A program made the translations under genes and the position numbers. Of a stretch of DNA of 64,000 nucleotides, positions 42,922 through 52,124 are shown piece by piece (within the stretch, counting starts at the first letter, position 1; every line of letters begins with the position of its first letter). The notes beneath the pieces are model-generated. The model searched no databases and had not been told where the DNA came from. It saw only the letters and a list, made by a program, of their open reading frames with translations. The stretch lies in assembly GCA_023511455.1 (NCBI GenBank), contig JAIMBJ010000009.1:36000-99999 (forward strand), in the 5' to 3' direction. This DNA comes from Bacillota bacterium. Its GTDB lineage: Bacteria > Armatimonadota > HRBIN16.

Positions 42922-43635
42922 CTATTCTTTTTTCTGTTCCAGCAGCCACTGGATGACCTGTGCGCTGCTGTAGGCGGGGTCCCACGAGTTATGACCGATG
43001 CCGGGCAGTTCGGTATACTTGACCATCGTGGACCCTGCCTTCTTCAAAGCCTCCACCATCTCGCGCGAGAAAGAAGGCGGCACCACGTTGTCGGCATCGC
43101 CGTGAAACACCCATATCGGCACATTCTTGAGCTTTTCCGCATCGGCGGGATTGCCTCTTCCACAAATCGGCACCACCGCGGCAAAGGTGTGGGGATACCT
43201 GGCGGCCAGCTCCCAGCTGCCGAAACCACCCATGGACAAACCGGTCAGGTACACGCGCCTGGGGTCACACGAAAACTCCTTCATCGTCTGCTGGAGACAC
43301 CGGTACGCCGCCTCCAGCACCTCTCCGTTCCACCACTTATCCGCAGGGCACTGCGGCATGACAACAATACAGGGAAAACGCTCTGGATACGAGCGTATCG
43401 CCGAACCGATACCTACCTGCGTTTGCCTCAAACCGTCGCTACCGCGCTCGCCTGCCCCGTGCAGAAAGAGGATGATGGGGTACCTGTTGGTGGGCGTGTA
43501 GTCGCGCGGCACGTAGACCACGTAGGGCATGGTGACGTTGTCTCCGGCGTACGTCCTGTTCAGGAAACCCGTCTCCAACGGCTTATCGGCCTGCGTGGTC
43601 GCGGTTGCCAGTAGCAACATCATGAGCCACATCAT
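42922..43635 (-). CDS. Secreted alpha/beta-hydrolase (esterase/phospholipase-like)
   Basis: A 237-residue exported hydrolase. The signal peptide is MMWLMMLLLATATTQA. The oxyanion-hole region is ILFLHGAGERGSDG. The nucleophile Ser is in GLSMGGFGS, the acid Asp in FHGDADNVV and the His in GIGHNSWDP, forming a complete triad. It resembles the PHB-depolymerase-like/feruloyl-esterase group acting on ester-linked polysaccharide decorations. AGGGAGGAGA precedes ATG 43,635; the frame upstream to 43,743 is leader. Confidence 0.87.
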   Translation of the reverse strand: MMWLMMLLLATATTQADKPLETGFLNRTYAGDNVTMPYVVYVPRDYTPTNRYPIILFLHGAGERGSDGLRQTQVGIGSAIRSYPERFPCIVVMPQCPADKWWNGEVLEAAYRCLQQTMKEFSCDPRRVYLTGLSMGGFGSWELAARYPHTFAAVVPICGRGNPADAEKLKNVPIWVFHGDADNVVPPSFSREMVEALKKAGSTMVKYTELPGIGHNSWDPAYSSAQVIQWLLEQKKE

Positions 43636-43765
43636 TCTCCTCCCTGTCGTTTTTGGGTTTGATTCGCGTTTGCTCGCAGAGTTACCTGCGAACAGGTTCT
43701 TGCAGGAGTCTCCATAGCACGGGCAGAAACCATGTAAGGACATTATCCCTTAGAGGCAGAAACAC

Positions 43766-44020
43766 ATGGCGAAACTGAGAATGTTGATTACTGCCACCGC
43801 CGATCAGGTCAAGGAACCCTTCCTGTGGCGGCTGGGCAAGGACTATAATGTGGTGGTGAACATCAAGCGAGCGAACTTTACCGAGGATGGCGGCTACGCC
43901 TATGTGGAGCTGGACGGTTCGGTGGAAGAGATACAAAGGGCAACAGCGTGGCTGCAAACGACCGGCATGATTATCGAGCCGGAAGACAGGTCGCTCTTCC
44001 CCGAGAACAAGCCCGGATAG
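43766..44020 (+). CDS. NIL-domain protein
   Basis: An 84-residue protein resembling the NIL domain (ferredoxin-like regulatory fold) usually found at the C-terminus of MetN and in small ferredoxin-associated proteins: DQVKEPFLWRLGKDYNVVV and YAYVELDGSVEEIQRATAWL. It probably binds a small ligand or acts in amino-acid sensing. It stops 2 nt before the ROK kinase start, so they form one transcript, although no functional link is obvious. Confidence 0.72.
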   Translation: MAKLRMLITATADQVKEPFLWRLGKDYNVVVNIKRANFTEDGGYAYVELDGSVEEIQRATAWLQTTGMIIEPEDRSLFPENKPG

Positions 44021-44022
44021 CA

Positions 44023-44976
44023 ATGACCGACGCGCCTTATATCGTTGGGGTGGACATCGGCGGTACGAAGGTGGCATGTGTGCTGGCGGATGTGGAGGGG
44101 AACATCCTCGCCCGACAGTGGCAGCCAACCCGCGCCGGTGAAGGCTGGCAGGTAGTGGTTCAGCAGCTGTTCGAGATGACTGAACGGGTGCTGGAAGGGG
44201 TATCTCCTCACCAGGTGCGCGGCATCGGCATCTCGTGTGGAGGTCCGCTGGACAGCCAGAGAGGGGTCGTTTACTCGCCGCCGAACCTGCCGGGCTGGGA
44301 TGCTGTGCCGATCAAGCAGGTCTTTGAAGACCACTTCGGGTTGCCCGCGCGCCTCGAAAACGATGCCAACGCCACCGCTCTGGCGGAGCACCGCTTTGGC
44401 GCAGGGCGTGGCACGCGCAACATGGTGTTCATGACGTGGGGCACGGGCGTCGGCGGGGGACTGGTGCTGGACGGCAGGCTCTATCGCGGCACCAACGACC
44501 TTGCCGGTGAGATTGGGCATACCACTGTCCTGCTGGACGGTCCGTTGTGCGGCTGCGGCAAACGAGGGTGTCTGGAGGCTCTGGCTTCGGGACCCTCTAT
44601 TGCCCGCCGTGCGAGGGAGCTGGCCGGGGAATCGCCGGAAAGCCTCATCTGGCAGCGAACCTCCCCCAACGAGGTCACTGCACAGCACGTGGTAGAGGCG
44701 GCACACGCGGGAGATACCTTCGCACGGTTTGTGCTGGCAGAGGCGGGAACCTACATGGGTATCGGCATCGCGAACGTGGCGCAGATATTAAACCCCGAGC
44801 GGGTGGTTCTGGGTACCATCGCCGTCAAAGCCGGTGACCTGGTGCTGGAACCGTTGCGTCAAGCACTGCAGGTGCACGCCTGGAGCAGAGTGCGCGAGGT
44901 GCTGCAGGTGGTGCCTGCCGAACTGGGCGACCGCGCGCAGGACCTGGCGGCGGTGTGCCTGTGGCTGGAAGACTAG
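44023..44976 (+). CDS. ROK-family sugar kinase (glucokinase-like)
   Basis: A 317-residue ROK protein without the DNA-binding domain, thus an enzyme rather than a repressor. The ATP loop is VGVDIGGTKVACVLADV (residues 7-23). The catalytic Asp is in LENDANATALAEH. The zinc-binding ROK signature, CGCGKRGCLEALAS, carries the His/Cys ligands together with GEIGHTTV. Glucose or N-acyl-hexosamine are the likely substrates. ATG 44,023 follows the NIL stop by 2 nt; the tRNA-Sec gene starts 3 nt after its stop. Confidence 0.92.
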   Translation: MTDAPYIVGVDIGGTKVACVLADVEGNILARQWQPTRAGEGWQVVVQQLFEMTERVLEGVSPHQVRGIGISCGGPLDSQRGVVYSPPNLPGWDAVPIKQVFEDHFGLPARLENDANATALAEHRFGAGRGTRNMVFMTWGTGVGGGLVLDGRLYRGTNDLAGEIGHTTVLLDGPLCGCGKRGCLEALASGPSIARRARELAGESPESLIWQRTSPNEVTAQHVVEAAHAGDTFARFVLAEAGTYMGIGIANVAQILNPERVVLGTIAVKAGDLVLEPLRQALQVHAWSRVREVLQVVPAELGDRAQDLAAVCLWLED

Positions 44977-44979
44977 CAC

Positions 44980-45079
44980 GAGAGCGCATGGGGACTGGTG
45001 TCCTCCGCAGCCTTCAAAGCTGTCTGCGGGGTGGGTTGCCCCCGTCCCGGGTGGGTTCGATTCCCACGCGCTCTCGCCA
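44980..45079 (+). tRNA. selC: Selenocysteine tRNA (anticodon UCA), CCA encoded
   Basis: The gene begins GAGAGCGC and ends GCGCTCTC-G-CCA, an 8-bp acceptor stem as in bacterial tRNA-Sec. The D arm is a 6-bp stem GGGGAC/GTCCTC around TGGT, longer than in other tRNAs. The anticodon loop CTTCAAA gives UCA and is identical to that of E. coli SelC. A long variable arm (CGGGG...CCCCG) and T arm GTGGGTTCGATTCCCAC follow. It predicts that the organism inserts Sec at some UGA codons. selA, selB and selD are not in the window. Confidence 0.93.
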
Positions 45080-45097
45080 CATCGGGAGGAACGGACG

Positions 45098-45559
45098 ATG
45101 GAAGGCGAAGCTCCTGCGAACCGCTTGACATGGGCAACCATCGTGTTTGCCTTTGTGGGCTCGGTGGTGATGTACGGTGTGCTGGCGTACATGCTGCAGC
45201 AGAGTGGCGACCGCCCATCTGCCTCCGGGCTGGAAGCGATGCGTTTGCCAACCACTCTGCTGGGCGTTGCCTCTCTAGTGGCTTCGGTGGTGTGGGCGCA
45301 ATCGCGCCTTGCCGTTCGCGGGGAGTACGCCTCCGTCACCACAGATATTCCCACTCCCAAGCAGTTTATCGTGCATACCTTAATCGCTCTGAGCTTTGCC
45401 GAAGCCTGCGCCGTGTTCGGGCTGCTGCTTTTCTTCGTGGGAGCGTCCTTCACCGATTTTCTGATGTTCGCCGTTCCCAGTGTAGGTGTGATGCTGTTCT
45501 TTGTGCTTCCCAAAGGCAGCGCATACTGGACGGCATGGGAAAGCCGCCGGGAGGAGTAG
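45098..45559 (+). CDS. Predicted four-helix membrane protein
   Basis: A 153-residue protein with four hydrophobic segments: WATIVFAFVGSVVMYGVLAY, TTLLGVASLVASVVWA, FAEACAVFGLLLFFVGA and DFLMFAVPSVGVMLFFVL. I do not recognise a family. GGGAGGA lies 7 nt before ATG 45,098, 18 nt after tRNA-Sec. It abuts the TTG start of the methyltransferase gene, so the two are co-transcribed. Confidence 0.7.
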   Translation: MEGEAPANRLTWATIVFAFVGSVVMYGVLAYMLQQSGDRPSASGLEAMRLPTTLLGVASLVASVVWAQSRLAVRGEYASVTTDIPTPKQFIVHTLIALSFAEACAVFGLLLFFVGASFTDFLMFAVPSVGVMLFFVLPKGSAYWTAWESRREE

Positions 45560-46711
45560 TTGCTGAATCTGGAGCGGGTGGAAGAGGCTATCCAGCGAGC
45601 CACCCAGCGACCAGAGCTGGACGACACCGCATTACTATTGTGGCTGCGCCGCGAGTTTGACCCGTCCATCGCCTCCCAGGCGGTGCAGCAGATACACCTG
45701 CGCCACCGTGCAAAGCAGAAGTTCTCCCGCGCCGAGCAGATGTGGTTTACACCCGAAGGTCTGGAGCAAAGCTCTTCGGAAATAGTCGCTACCTATCATG
45801 CCTCGCGCTTTCCCGAAAAGGAGCTGGTGGTGGACGCAGGCTGCGGTATCGGAGGCGACCTCATTGCTCTGGGTGGGCGCGGCGAGACGGTCGGTGTGGA
45901 ACGCGATGCACTCAGCATCCACTTCGCCAAGCGCAACACGGAAGTGTATGCGGTGGAATCCTGCTGTCACCTGATTCATGCTGACCTTTTGCGCCTGCGG
46001 CTGGAGGAGGCTCCCTTCCTGTTCATCGACCCGGCACGGCGTGCGGAGCACAGGCGGTGGTCATCGCCGGACAAATGGCAGCCGGACTGGGCAACGGTGT
46101 GTCGTCTGGCAAAGAGCGTGCAGGGCGCACTGGTGAAGACAACGCCCGCGCTGCCCATGTCGTACATACCGCCAGATGCCGAACGAGAGTACATCTCCGT
46201 GGACAGAGAATGCCGGGAACTATTGCTGGCTTTCGGAGAGTGCAGGCAGGGGAGGTCAAATAGTGCGCTCATCCTTCCCGAAAAGGCAAGGCTGACCTCT
46301 GCCGGCTCCCCTGCCCCACCCATCCATACGCCGATGGACTGGATATACGACCCGGACCCCGCAGTGGTTGCTGCGCACCTATTGCCAGAGCTGGCTCAAG
46401 TGCTCGGTGGTTATCTTCTGCACCCCCAGATTGCCTACCTGACCTCCGCCAACCTCATACCCACGCCCTTTGCCCGCGCCTACCGGGTGCTGGAGCACTT
46501 TGCGTATTCCCGCAAGAGGCTTTTCGAGCGACTGCGCGCCCTGAAAGCAGGCAGTATCACGGTGAAAAAGCGCGGAGTGGCTGTGGAGCCAGAACAGCTG
46601 ACGCGCGCGTGGAAACCCGCAGGCGACAGGGCAGTCACCGTGCTGATGTACCGAACCGATTCGGGAGTCACGGCGGTGCTCGCAGAGGATACGGGATTTG
46701 CTAACAGCTAA
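45560..46711 (+). CDS. THUMP-like SAM-dependent methyltransferase
   Basis: A 383-residue protein. The SAM-binding loop is VVDAGCGIGGDLIALGG (about residues 90-106) and the following FLFIDPARR fits a DPxR motif near the active site. The C-terminal part (HFAYSRKRLFERLRALKAGS; ITVKKRGVAVEPEQL) matches the THUMP-like domain found in RNA- or nucleotide-modifying methyltransferases. The start is TTG 45,560, immediately after the preceding stop, with GGGAGGAG upstream. The target RNA is unknown. Confidence 0.82.
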   Translation: MLNLERVEEAIQRATQRPELDDTALLLWLRREFDPSIASQAVQQIHLRHRAKQKFSRAEQMWFTPEGLEQSSSEIVATYHASRFPEKELVVDAGCGIGGDLIALGGRGETVGVERDALSIHFAKRNTEVYAVESCCHLIHADLLRLRLEEAPFLFIDPARRAEHRRWSSPDKWQPDWATVCRLAKSVQGALVKTTPALPMSYIPPDAEREYISVDRECRELLLAFGECRQGRSNSALILPEKARLTSAGSPAPPIHTPMDWIYDPDPAVVAAHLLPELAQVLGGYLLHPQIAYLTSANLIPTPFARAYRVLEHFAYSRKRLFERLRALKAGSITVKKRGVAVEPEQLTRAWKPAGDRAVTVLMYRTDSGVTAVLAEDTGFANS

Positions 46712-46767
46712 CAACTGCCATTTGCACGAATGGAAATGTCTTTTTATCAATTTATAAGGCAGTTTAC

Positions 46768-46796
46768 TTGATTTTACAGACAGTATGTGGTATAAT
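46768..46796 (+). promoter_or_regulatory. Consensus-like promoter of the ARPP-1 gene
   Basis: TTGATT (46,768-46,773), exactly 17 nt, TATAAT (46,791-46,796). The ATG at 46,831 follows AGGAGG at 46,816. A TTG-initiated longer frame starts in the -35 and is therefore excluded. Confidence 0.8.
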
Positions 46797-46830
46797 ACCT
46801 GCAACAACGTTCAGCAGGAGGACTGCCAGG

Positions 46831-47829
46831 ATGCACGTGTTAGCAGCACAACGATTGCAAAGCCTGAAACTGGGCGAAGCGGTCACCTTCAAGAACCTGA
46901 CGATGTTCCCGTTACTCGACGGCGTGCAGGGCGACCCCGATTACCTCACGCTGGATGACGCGCTGCAGCAGGGACTGGTTTCCGTCACCGAAGTACATGA
47001 AGGCGGTATCGTGAACAACCTGAAGGTCACCAACCGCAGTGGTTTTGCTGTGCTGATTGTGGATGGCGAGGAGCTGGTTGGAGCCAAGCAGAACCGCGTG
47101 GTGAACCTGACCATCCTTGTGCCCGCGCAGCAGACGGTAGTTATCCCCGTGACCTGTGTCGAGCAGGGACGCTGGCACCACGTCTCCCATGAGTTCTACA
47201 CCTCGCGACAGGCGATGCCTGCCACGATGCGGGCACGAAAGTCCGAACAGGTATTCGCCCGCAGGATGATGGCGGGAGATGCTTATGCCGACCAGTCCGC
47301 GCTGTGGGATGAGGTTGCGATGCGCCAGATAGCCCTGGAAGTGGAGTCTCCAACCGGCGCCATGACGGACATTTACGACCGCTACGAGCACACGCTCAGC
47401 GACTACGAGCAGGCGTTCCAGCCGCTGGAGGCACAGGTTGGCGCGCTGTTTGCCATCAACGGGCGTATCGTGGGGCTGGACCTTTTTGACTTTGCCCAGA
47501 CCTTCCGCCGCTTCTTCCCCAAGCTGGTGCGCAGCAATGCGCTGGACGCCATCACCTTCTTCCAGCCGGAGTTTACCCCCCTGACAGCCGACGGAGCACA
47601 TCAGTTCATCGAACGGGTTGCCCGCGCCGACTCTCAGGTATTCCCGGCGGTAGGCGAAGGGGAAGATGTGCGTTTCCGCGCGGCAGGGGTAGTTGGTTCC
47701 GCACTTGTGGCAAGGGAAAGGGTGGTACATCTGTGCGCCTTTGCCCACCACTCGGGCGAAGACGACCACCACGAGCTCTTCACCAGCCTGATTCGCCCCA
47801 GTGAGCGCAGACGCAGGCACTGGTGGTAA
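46831..47829 (+). CDS. ARPP-1-domain protein
   Basis: A 332-residue soluble protein. The N-terminal part matches the ARPP-1 (ARG/rhodanese/phosphatase-associated) domain: KNLTMFPLLDGVQGDPDYLT, VLIVDGEELVGAKQNRVVNL and IPVTCVEQGRWHHVSHEF, with invariant-looking Glu/Gln/Cys residues. The C-terminal half is less conserved and contains a short Cys/His-bearing tail (VHLCAFAHHSGEDDHHELF). ARPP-1 proteins are found near DarTG/ADP-ribosyl systems and phosphatases, but their role is not established. It is transcribed alone from a strong promoter. Confidence 0.72.
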   Translation: MHVLAAQRLQSLKLGEAVTFKNLTMFPLLDGVQGDPDYLTLDDALQQGLVSVTEVHEGGIVNNLKVTNRSGFAVLIVDGEELVGAKQNRVVNLTILVPAQQTVVIPVTCVEQGRWHHVSHEFYTSRQAMPATMRARKSEQVFARRMMAGDAYADQSALWDEVAMRQIALEVESPTGAMTDIYDRYEHTLSDYEQAFQPLEAQVGALFAINGRIVGLDLFDFAQTFRRFFPKLVRSNALDAITFFQPEFTPLTADGAHQFIERVARADSQVFPAVGEGEDVRFRAAGVVGSALVARERVVHLCAFAHHSGEDDHHELFTSLIRPSERRRRHWW

Positions 47830-47970
47830 TTCTCCCTGCCAACGCGCCCTTCTGAACGCCGGCGGGGTATCTCGTGTCACGCGCTTCGAGATGCCTCGCC
47901 GGCGCGACGGATTTGCGGTATCAGCGGTTCGTCATCCACAGGTGGATATGACCGCTGTAACGTGATCGCC

Positions 47971-49590
47971 TCACCGTTCGATGTATGTGGTCACGTGCGG
48001 CAGATGCCCCATCAGCGAGTCGCGGATACCCTTCACATACGGCTTGATGAGCTCCACGTCGCGCTGGAAGTAGAGGGTAATCCAGGGCACATCTTCGGTC
48101 ACAGCCAGGCGCTCTGCCTCACGGTACAGCTGGATGCGCTTCTGCTCGTCCTGTTCCCTGTCCGCCTGGTCACACAGCGCATCGAAGCGCGGGTTGCTGT
48201 AGCCCACCACGTTTTCGGGCGCGCCGGTGCGCAGCATCACTGACAGGAAGTTCTGGGCATCCAGATAGTCCGCTGCCCAGCGCAGATGGATGAAGGGCAG
48301 TTCCTTGCGGTCTAAGGCGTCCAGAAACGCCCCCCATTCCATCTCGCGCAGTTCTACATTGATACCCAGCTCCTTACGGTACTGCTCTTTAATCATCTCG
48401 GCGGTGCGGCGCAGGTCGGGAGTTTTCTCGCGGAAGGTCAGGGTAAGCGTGGGAAAGCCCCTGCCGCCCGGGTAGCCAGCCTCCGCCAGCAGCTGCCGTG
48501 CCTTTTCGGGGTCGTACGGGATACCGGCGAATTCGGGGTCGTGCCCCAGCACACCGGGCGGTATGATGCCGTTCGCCTTCTGCGGCACACCCATTAACGC
48601 CACCTTCACGATGGCGTCCTTATCGGTCGCGTACGCCAGCGCGAGCCGCCACCGGCGGTCTTTAAAGGGCTGAAAAACGTTCTGATTCAACCCCAGATAA
48701 AACACCGCTGCGCGGTCGAAGGTGCGCAGCTCTTTGCTCAACACGGGGTCCTGCTGGTCGCGCAGCAGGTCTCCCTTCTGCACGTCCACGATGTCCAGGT
48801 CACCGCGTTCGTACATGGCGTGGCGGGTACTGGCATCCAGCACAATGGGTCGTTCGATACCGTCCAGTCTGGGCGCACCACCGTGATAGTCCTTGTTCGC
48901 AGTCAGCACCACCTTCGAGCCGGGAACGTACTGGCTCACCTTGAAGGGGCCCGTGCCGATAGCACATCGCTCATTGATGCGCAGGCGTCTGCCGTTCACT
49001 TCGTCACCGTCCTGTTCAATCGCCTCGCGGCAGACCACGTAGGCGGTGGGGTAAGTGAGCTTGGCGAGAAAATAGGCTTTCGGATGATCGATGGTGATGC
49101 GCACGGTGTACTTATCCACCACCTCCACGCCCTTCACCTCTGTGGCTTTGCGGTTCAACTTATCCAGTGCGCCCACGATGTCGTTCAGGTAGGTGGCGGA
49201 GACGGGCGAAGCCAGCTCGGGGTCGCAGGCGCGTTCGATGGAGTACTTGAAGTCCTCCGCGGTCACCTCACGCCCATTGTGGAACTTCACCCCTTGTTTC
49301 AGGCGGAAGGTGTAGGTACGCCCGCCATTGCTGATTTCCCAGATCTCCGCCAGATTGGGTTGCAGGCGGTTGTTTTCATCCCACTGCACCAGTCCTTCGA
49401 AGACGTGGAAGAGCATATCGATGGTGGGACCGTCGCGCACCAGGGCGGGGTCAAAGGTGGTCGGTTCGGTAGTGAGCGCGTAGCGCAACACGTTTTGAGC
49501 GGGTGGCGCGGAAGCCTGCCGCTTGCCACAGCCCACTGCCAGGAGTGCGATGGACAGCAGTATTATGATAGAGAGTGCATATCTGCTCAC
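47971..49590 (-). CDS. Oligopeptide/solute ABC transporter substrate-binding lipoprotein
   Basis: A 539-residue SBP_bac_5-family (OppA/DppA-like) protein. The lipobox is LLAVGC, after a hydrophobic ALSIIILLSIALLAVG. The family fold is shown by LRYALTTEPTTFDPALVRDG, FRLKQGVKFHNGREVTAEDF and WRLALAYATDKDAI. I favour GTG 49,590 as start (signal MSRYALSIII); the frame extends to TTG 49,641. No permease or ATPase gene is adjacent, so the rest of the transporter is elsewhere. The ligand is probably peptide or oligosaccharide. Confidence 0.87.
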   Translation of the reverse strand: MSRYALSIIILLSIALLAVGCGKRQASAPPAQNVLRYALTTEPTTFDPALVRDGPTIDMLFHVFEGLVQWDENNRLQPNLAEIWEISNGGRTYTFRLKQGVKFHNGREVTAEDFKYSIERACDPELASPVSATYLNDIVGALDKLNRKATEVKGVEVVDKYTVRITIDHPKAYFLAKLTYPTAYVVCREAIEQDGDEVNGRRLRINERCAIGTGPFKVSQYVPGSKVVLTANKDYHGGAPRLDGIERPIVLDASTRHAMYERGDLDIVDVQKGDLLRDQQDPVLSKELRTFDRAAVFYLGLNQNVFQPFKDRRWRLALAYATDKDAIVKVALMGVPQKANGIIPPGVLGHDPEFAGIPYDPEKARQLLAEAGYPGGRGFPTLTLTFREKTPDLRRTAEMIKEQYRKELGINVELREMEWGAFLDALDRKELPFIHLRWAADYLDAQNFLSVMLRTGAPENVVGYSNPRFDALCDQADREQDEQKRIQLYREAERLAVTEDVPWITLYFQRDVELIKPYVKGIRDSLMGHLPHVTTYIER

Positions 49591-49669
49591 GCTACGGTTT
49601 ACCCCCTTGGTCTTTGCTCCAGCCGGTGTGTATTGTCGCAAAGCATTTGGGCATCACCTGCGCCGATTC

Positions 49670-49689
49670 CTGCCGGCAGCAGGTATAAT
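49670..49689 (+). promoter_or_regulatory. Possible copA promoter with palindrome
   Basis: CTGCCGGCAG, a perfect 10-bp palindrome (49,670-49,679), directly precedes TATAAT (49,684-49,689). Before insertion of the mobile element, transcription from here would have given a copA leader of only about 26 nt. No good -35 is seen. The assignment to copA is inference. Confidence 0.3.
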
Positions 49690-49709
49690 CGGATAGTGGC
49701 AAATGAAGT

Positions 49710-49906
49710 TAGGAGTGACGCGGTTTCCATGAACACGCGGCGGGACAACCTTTTTCAGCGATTATACAGACAATTTCCTGTCATGCTGAGCGCAAGTGAA
49801 GCATCTCAGAGCGACAAAAAGAGATTCTTCGCTTCGCTCAGAATGACAGATGATGTCGCTTTATATCGCAAACCTCCCTTACAGTCTTTTAACTGCGTCA
49901 CTCCTA
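49710..49906. mobile_element. 197-bp MITE with 16-bp terminal inverted repeats and 6-bp target duplication
   Basis: The left end TAGGAGTGACGCGGTT (49,710-49,725) and the right end AACTGCGTCACTCCTA (49,891-49,906) are inverted repeats matching at 15 of 16 positions. TGAAGT flanks both sides (49,704-49,709 and 49,907-49,912) as a target-site duplication. It holds no gene. The core contains a long imperfect palindrome, CTGAGCG...GAAG.ATCTC and its inverse (49,780-49,855). It sits 18 nt before copA, in what would be its leader. No transposase with these ends is in the window. Confidence 0.82.
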
Positions 49907-49924
49907 TGAAGTAAAGGCACACCG

Positions 49925-52099
49925 ATGTCCCAACAGGAGATACATCTGCATATCGAAGGCATGACCTGCGCGGCATGTGTGGCGCGGGTGGAGCGCGCGC
50001 TGAAGCGGGTGCCGGGCGTGCACGAAGCGGTTGTCAACCTCGCTACCGAGAGCGCTACCGTGCACGCCGACCCGGGCGCGGTACCGGTGGAACGGCTGCT
50101 GGAAGCGGTAGAGATGGCAGGCTATACCGCCCAGCCCGTTACCGAGGAAACCCCTGCCCCCTTGCCTTCCCGCCGCACCGAGCAGGAACTGCAGACCGCT
50201 CGACGTCGGCTGTTAGCCAGCGTCGTGCTCACCCTGCCGGTCTTCGTGCTCAGTATGGCGGTGCACCATCCTTCCTACACGCTGAAACTGCTCCAGCTCG
50301 CGCTGACTACCCCTGTTCAGTTCGTTATTGGCGCGCCGTTCTACAACAGAGCATGGCACGCGCTCCGCGCCCGCAGTGCGAACATGGAGACGCTGGTCGT
50401 GCTGGGCACATCGGCTGCCTACCTCTACAGTCTCGTCGCTACGTTCTGGACGGGCGGCGCGGTGTACTACGAAACGGCGGCGGTCATTATCACGCTGATT
50501 ACCTTCGGCAGGTATCTGGAGGCGCGGGCGAAGGGACGCGCCCGTCAGGCGATTGAACGGTTGATGCGCCTCGCGCCACAGGAAGCCACACGTATCCGTA
50601 ATGGCGACGAGGAGCGCGTGCCCGTCTCGGCGATGCAGGTGGGTGACCTGCTGCGCGTGCGTAGCGGGGAAGCGATACCGGTGGACGGCGAGGTGCTGGA
50701 CGGTTTCGCGACGGTGGATGAAAGTATGCTGACAGGCGAAAGTGTGCCGGTGGAGAAACGGTGCGGTGATAGCGTTGCCGCCGGTACCATCAACACCGAC
50801 GGCGTGCTGGTGATACGTGCGCAGCGGGTGGGCGCAGATACCACGCTGGCGCAGATTGTGCGCACAGTGGAACGGGCGCAAGAGGCAAAGCCTCCCGTTC
50901 AACGGCTGGCGGACGCAGTGGCGGCGGTGTTTGTACCCATCGTGCTGGTGATTGCGCTGGGCACGTTTCTGGTGTGGCTTCTGGTGTTGAAAGCGGGGTT
51001 CACGACGGCGATGATACATGCGGTGGGGGTGCTGGTGATTGCCTGCCCGTGTGCGCTGGGACTGGCGACGCCGACCGCTGTGCTGGTGGGCACAGGCAGG
51101 GGAGCCGAGCTAGGCGTGCTGGTGAAAGATGCGGAAACCCTGGAACGCGCCCGACAGGTGGATACAGTCATTCTGGATAAAACAGGCACGCTGACCTTGG
51201 GCAAGCCGCAGGTGCATCATGTGGAGACGCGGAACGGAATGCCCGAGCAGGATTTGCTGAGGCTCTGCGCGTCGGCGGAGGTCGGCTCCACGCACCCGTT
51301 TGGGCAGGCGGTGGTGCAATTTGCCCGGCAACAGGGGATACCGTTATCCAGAGCAAACGGTTTTCGCGCCATCCCCGGCGGCGGGGTAACCGCAGAGGTG
51401 GAAGGGCATCGGCTGGTGGTTGGCTCCGCGCGTCTGCTGGAGGAAGAAGGAGTAGCCATCAGCCCGCAGGACTGGCAGAGGATACGCACCCTCCAATCGC
51501 AGGGCTATACCACGGTGCTGGTGGCAATAGACGGTGAAGCCGTCGGGGCGTTTGCCCTGCGCGACGAGCTGCATCCCACCGCACGCGAGGCGGTTGCTCA
51601 GTTGCTGTCGCTGCACATGGAGGTGTGGATGGTCACGGGCGACCAGCGCGTGGTGGCGGAAGCCATCGCCAGAGAGGCAGGTATTCCATCCGAACGGGTT
51701 CTTGCGGAGGTTTCACCGCAGGGTAAGGCAGAAGCCATTGCCATTTTGCAGGCTCAGGGACGCAAAGTGGCTTTTGTGGGAGATGGCATCAATGATGCGC
51801 CCGCTCTGGCGCAGGCGGACGTCGGTATCGCAATGGGCGAGGGCACTGACGTCGCGCTGGAGAGCGCGGGCATCGCGTTGCTGGGCAGCGACCTGCGCGG
51901 AGTGGCGACCGCCCTGAAGCTCTCACACGCCACTGTGCGCACGATACGCCAGAACCTCTTTTTCGCCTTCGTGTATAATGTACTGGGTATCCCTCTGGCA
52001 GCAATGGGCTATCTCAGCCCGATGCTTGCCGCTCTGGCGATGAGCCTGAGTTCCGTGTCGGTGGTAACGAACGCGCTGCGCCTGCGACGCGCCGTGTAG
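49925..52099 (+). CDS. copA: Copper-translocating P1B-type ATPase
   Basis: A 724-residue heavy-metal ATPase. One N-terminal HMA domain carries the metal motif [12 protein letters not shown] (C15, C18). The membrane CPC motif is at C374-P-C376 in [13 protein letters not shown]. The phosphorylation site D418 is in [10 protein letters not shown], and [12 protein letters not shown] and [12 protein letters not shown] complete the ATP-binding domain. The CPC and single HMA domain fit Cu(I) export (CopA). It is immediately downstream of a MITE that separates it from a possible promoter. The preceding gene is convergent, and no CsoR or copper chaperone gene is adjacent. Confidence 0.94.
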   Translation: MSQQEIHLHIEGMTCAACVARVERALKRVPGVHEAVVNLATESATVHADPGAVPVERLLEAVEMAGYTAQPVTEETPAPLPSRRTEQELQTARRRLLASVVLTLPVFVLSMAVHHPSYTLKLLQLALTTPVQFVIGAPFYNRAWHALRARSANMETLVVLGTSAAYLYSLVATFWTGGAVYYETAAVIITLITFGRYLEARAKGRARQAIERLMRLAPQEATRIRNGDEERVPVSAMQVGDLLRVRSGEAIPVDGEVLDGFATVDESMLTGESVPVEKRCGDSVAAGTINTDGVLVIRAQRVGADTTLAQIVRTVERAQEAKPPVQRLADAVAAVFVPIVLVIALGTFLVWLLVLKAGFTTAMIHAVGVLVIACPCALGLATPTAVLVGTGRGAELGVLVKDAETLERARQVDTVILDKTGTLTLGKPQVHHVETRNGMPEQDLLRLCASAEVGSTHPFGQAVVQFARQQGIPLSRANGFRAIPGGGVTAEVEGHRLVVGSARLLEEEGVAISPQDWQRIRTLQSQGYTTVLVAIDGEAVGAFALRDELHPTAREAVAQLLSLHMEVWMVTGDQRVVAEAIAREAGIPSERVLAEVSPQGKAEAIAILQAQGRKVAFVGDGINDAPALAQADVGIAMGEGTDVALESAGIALLGSDLRGVATALKLSHATVRTIRQNLFFAFVYNVLGIPLAAMGYLSPMLAALAMSLSSVSVVTNALRLRRAV

Positions 52100-52124
52100 A
52101 AACTCTGGCAAGGGAGGTGGTGTG

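Noticed and set aside
49588..49641. TTG 49,641 as the start of the substrate-binding lipoprotein
   Set aside because: It would put 17 extra residues before an otherwise typical lipoprotein signal; GTG 49,590 gives the normal length.
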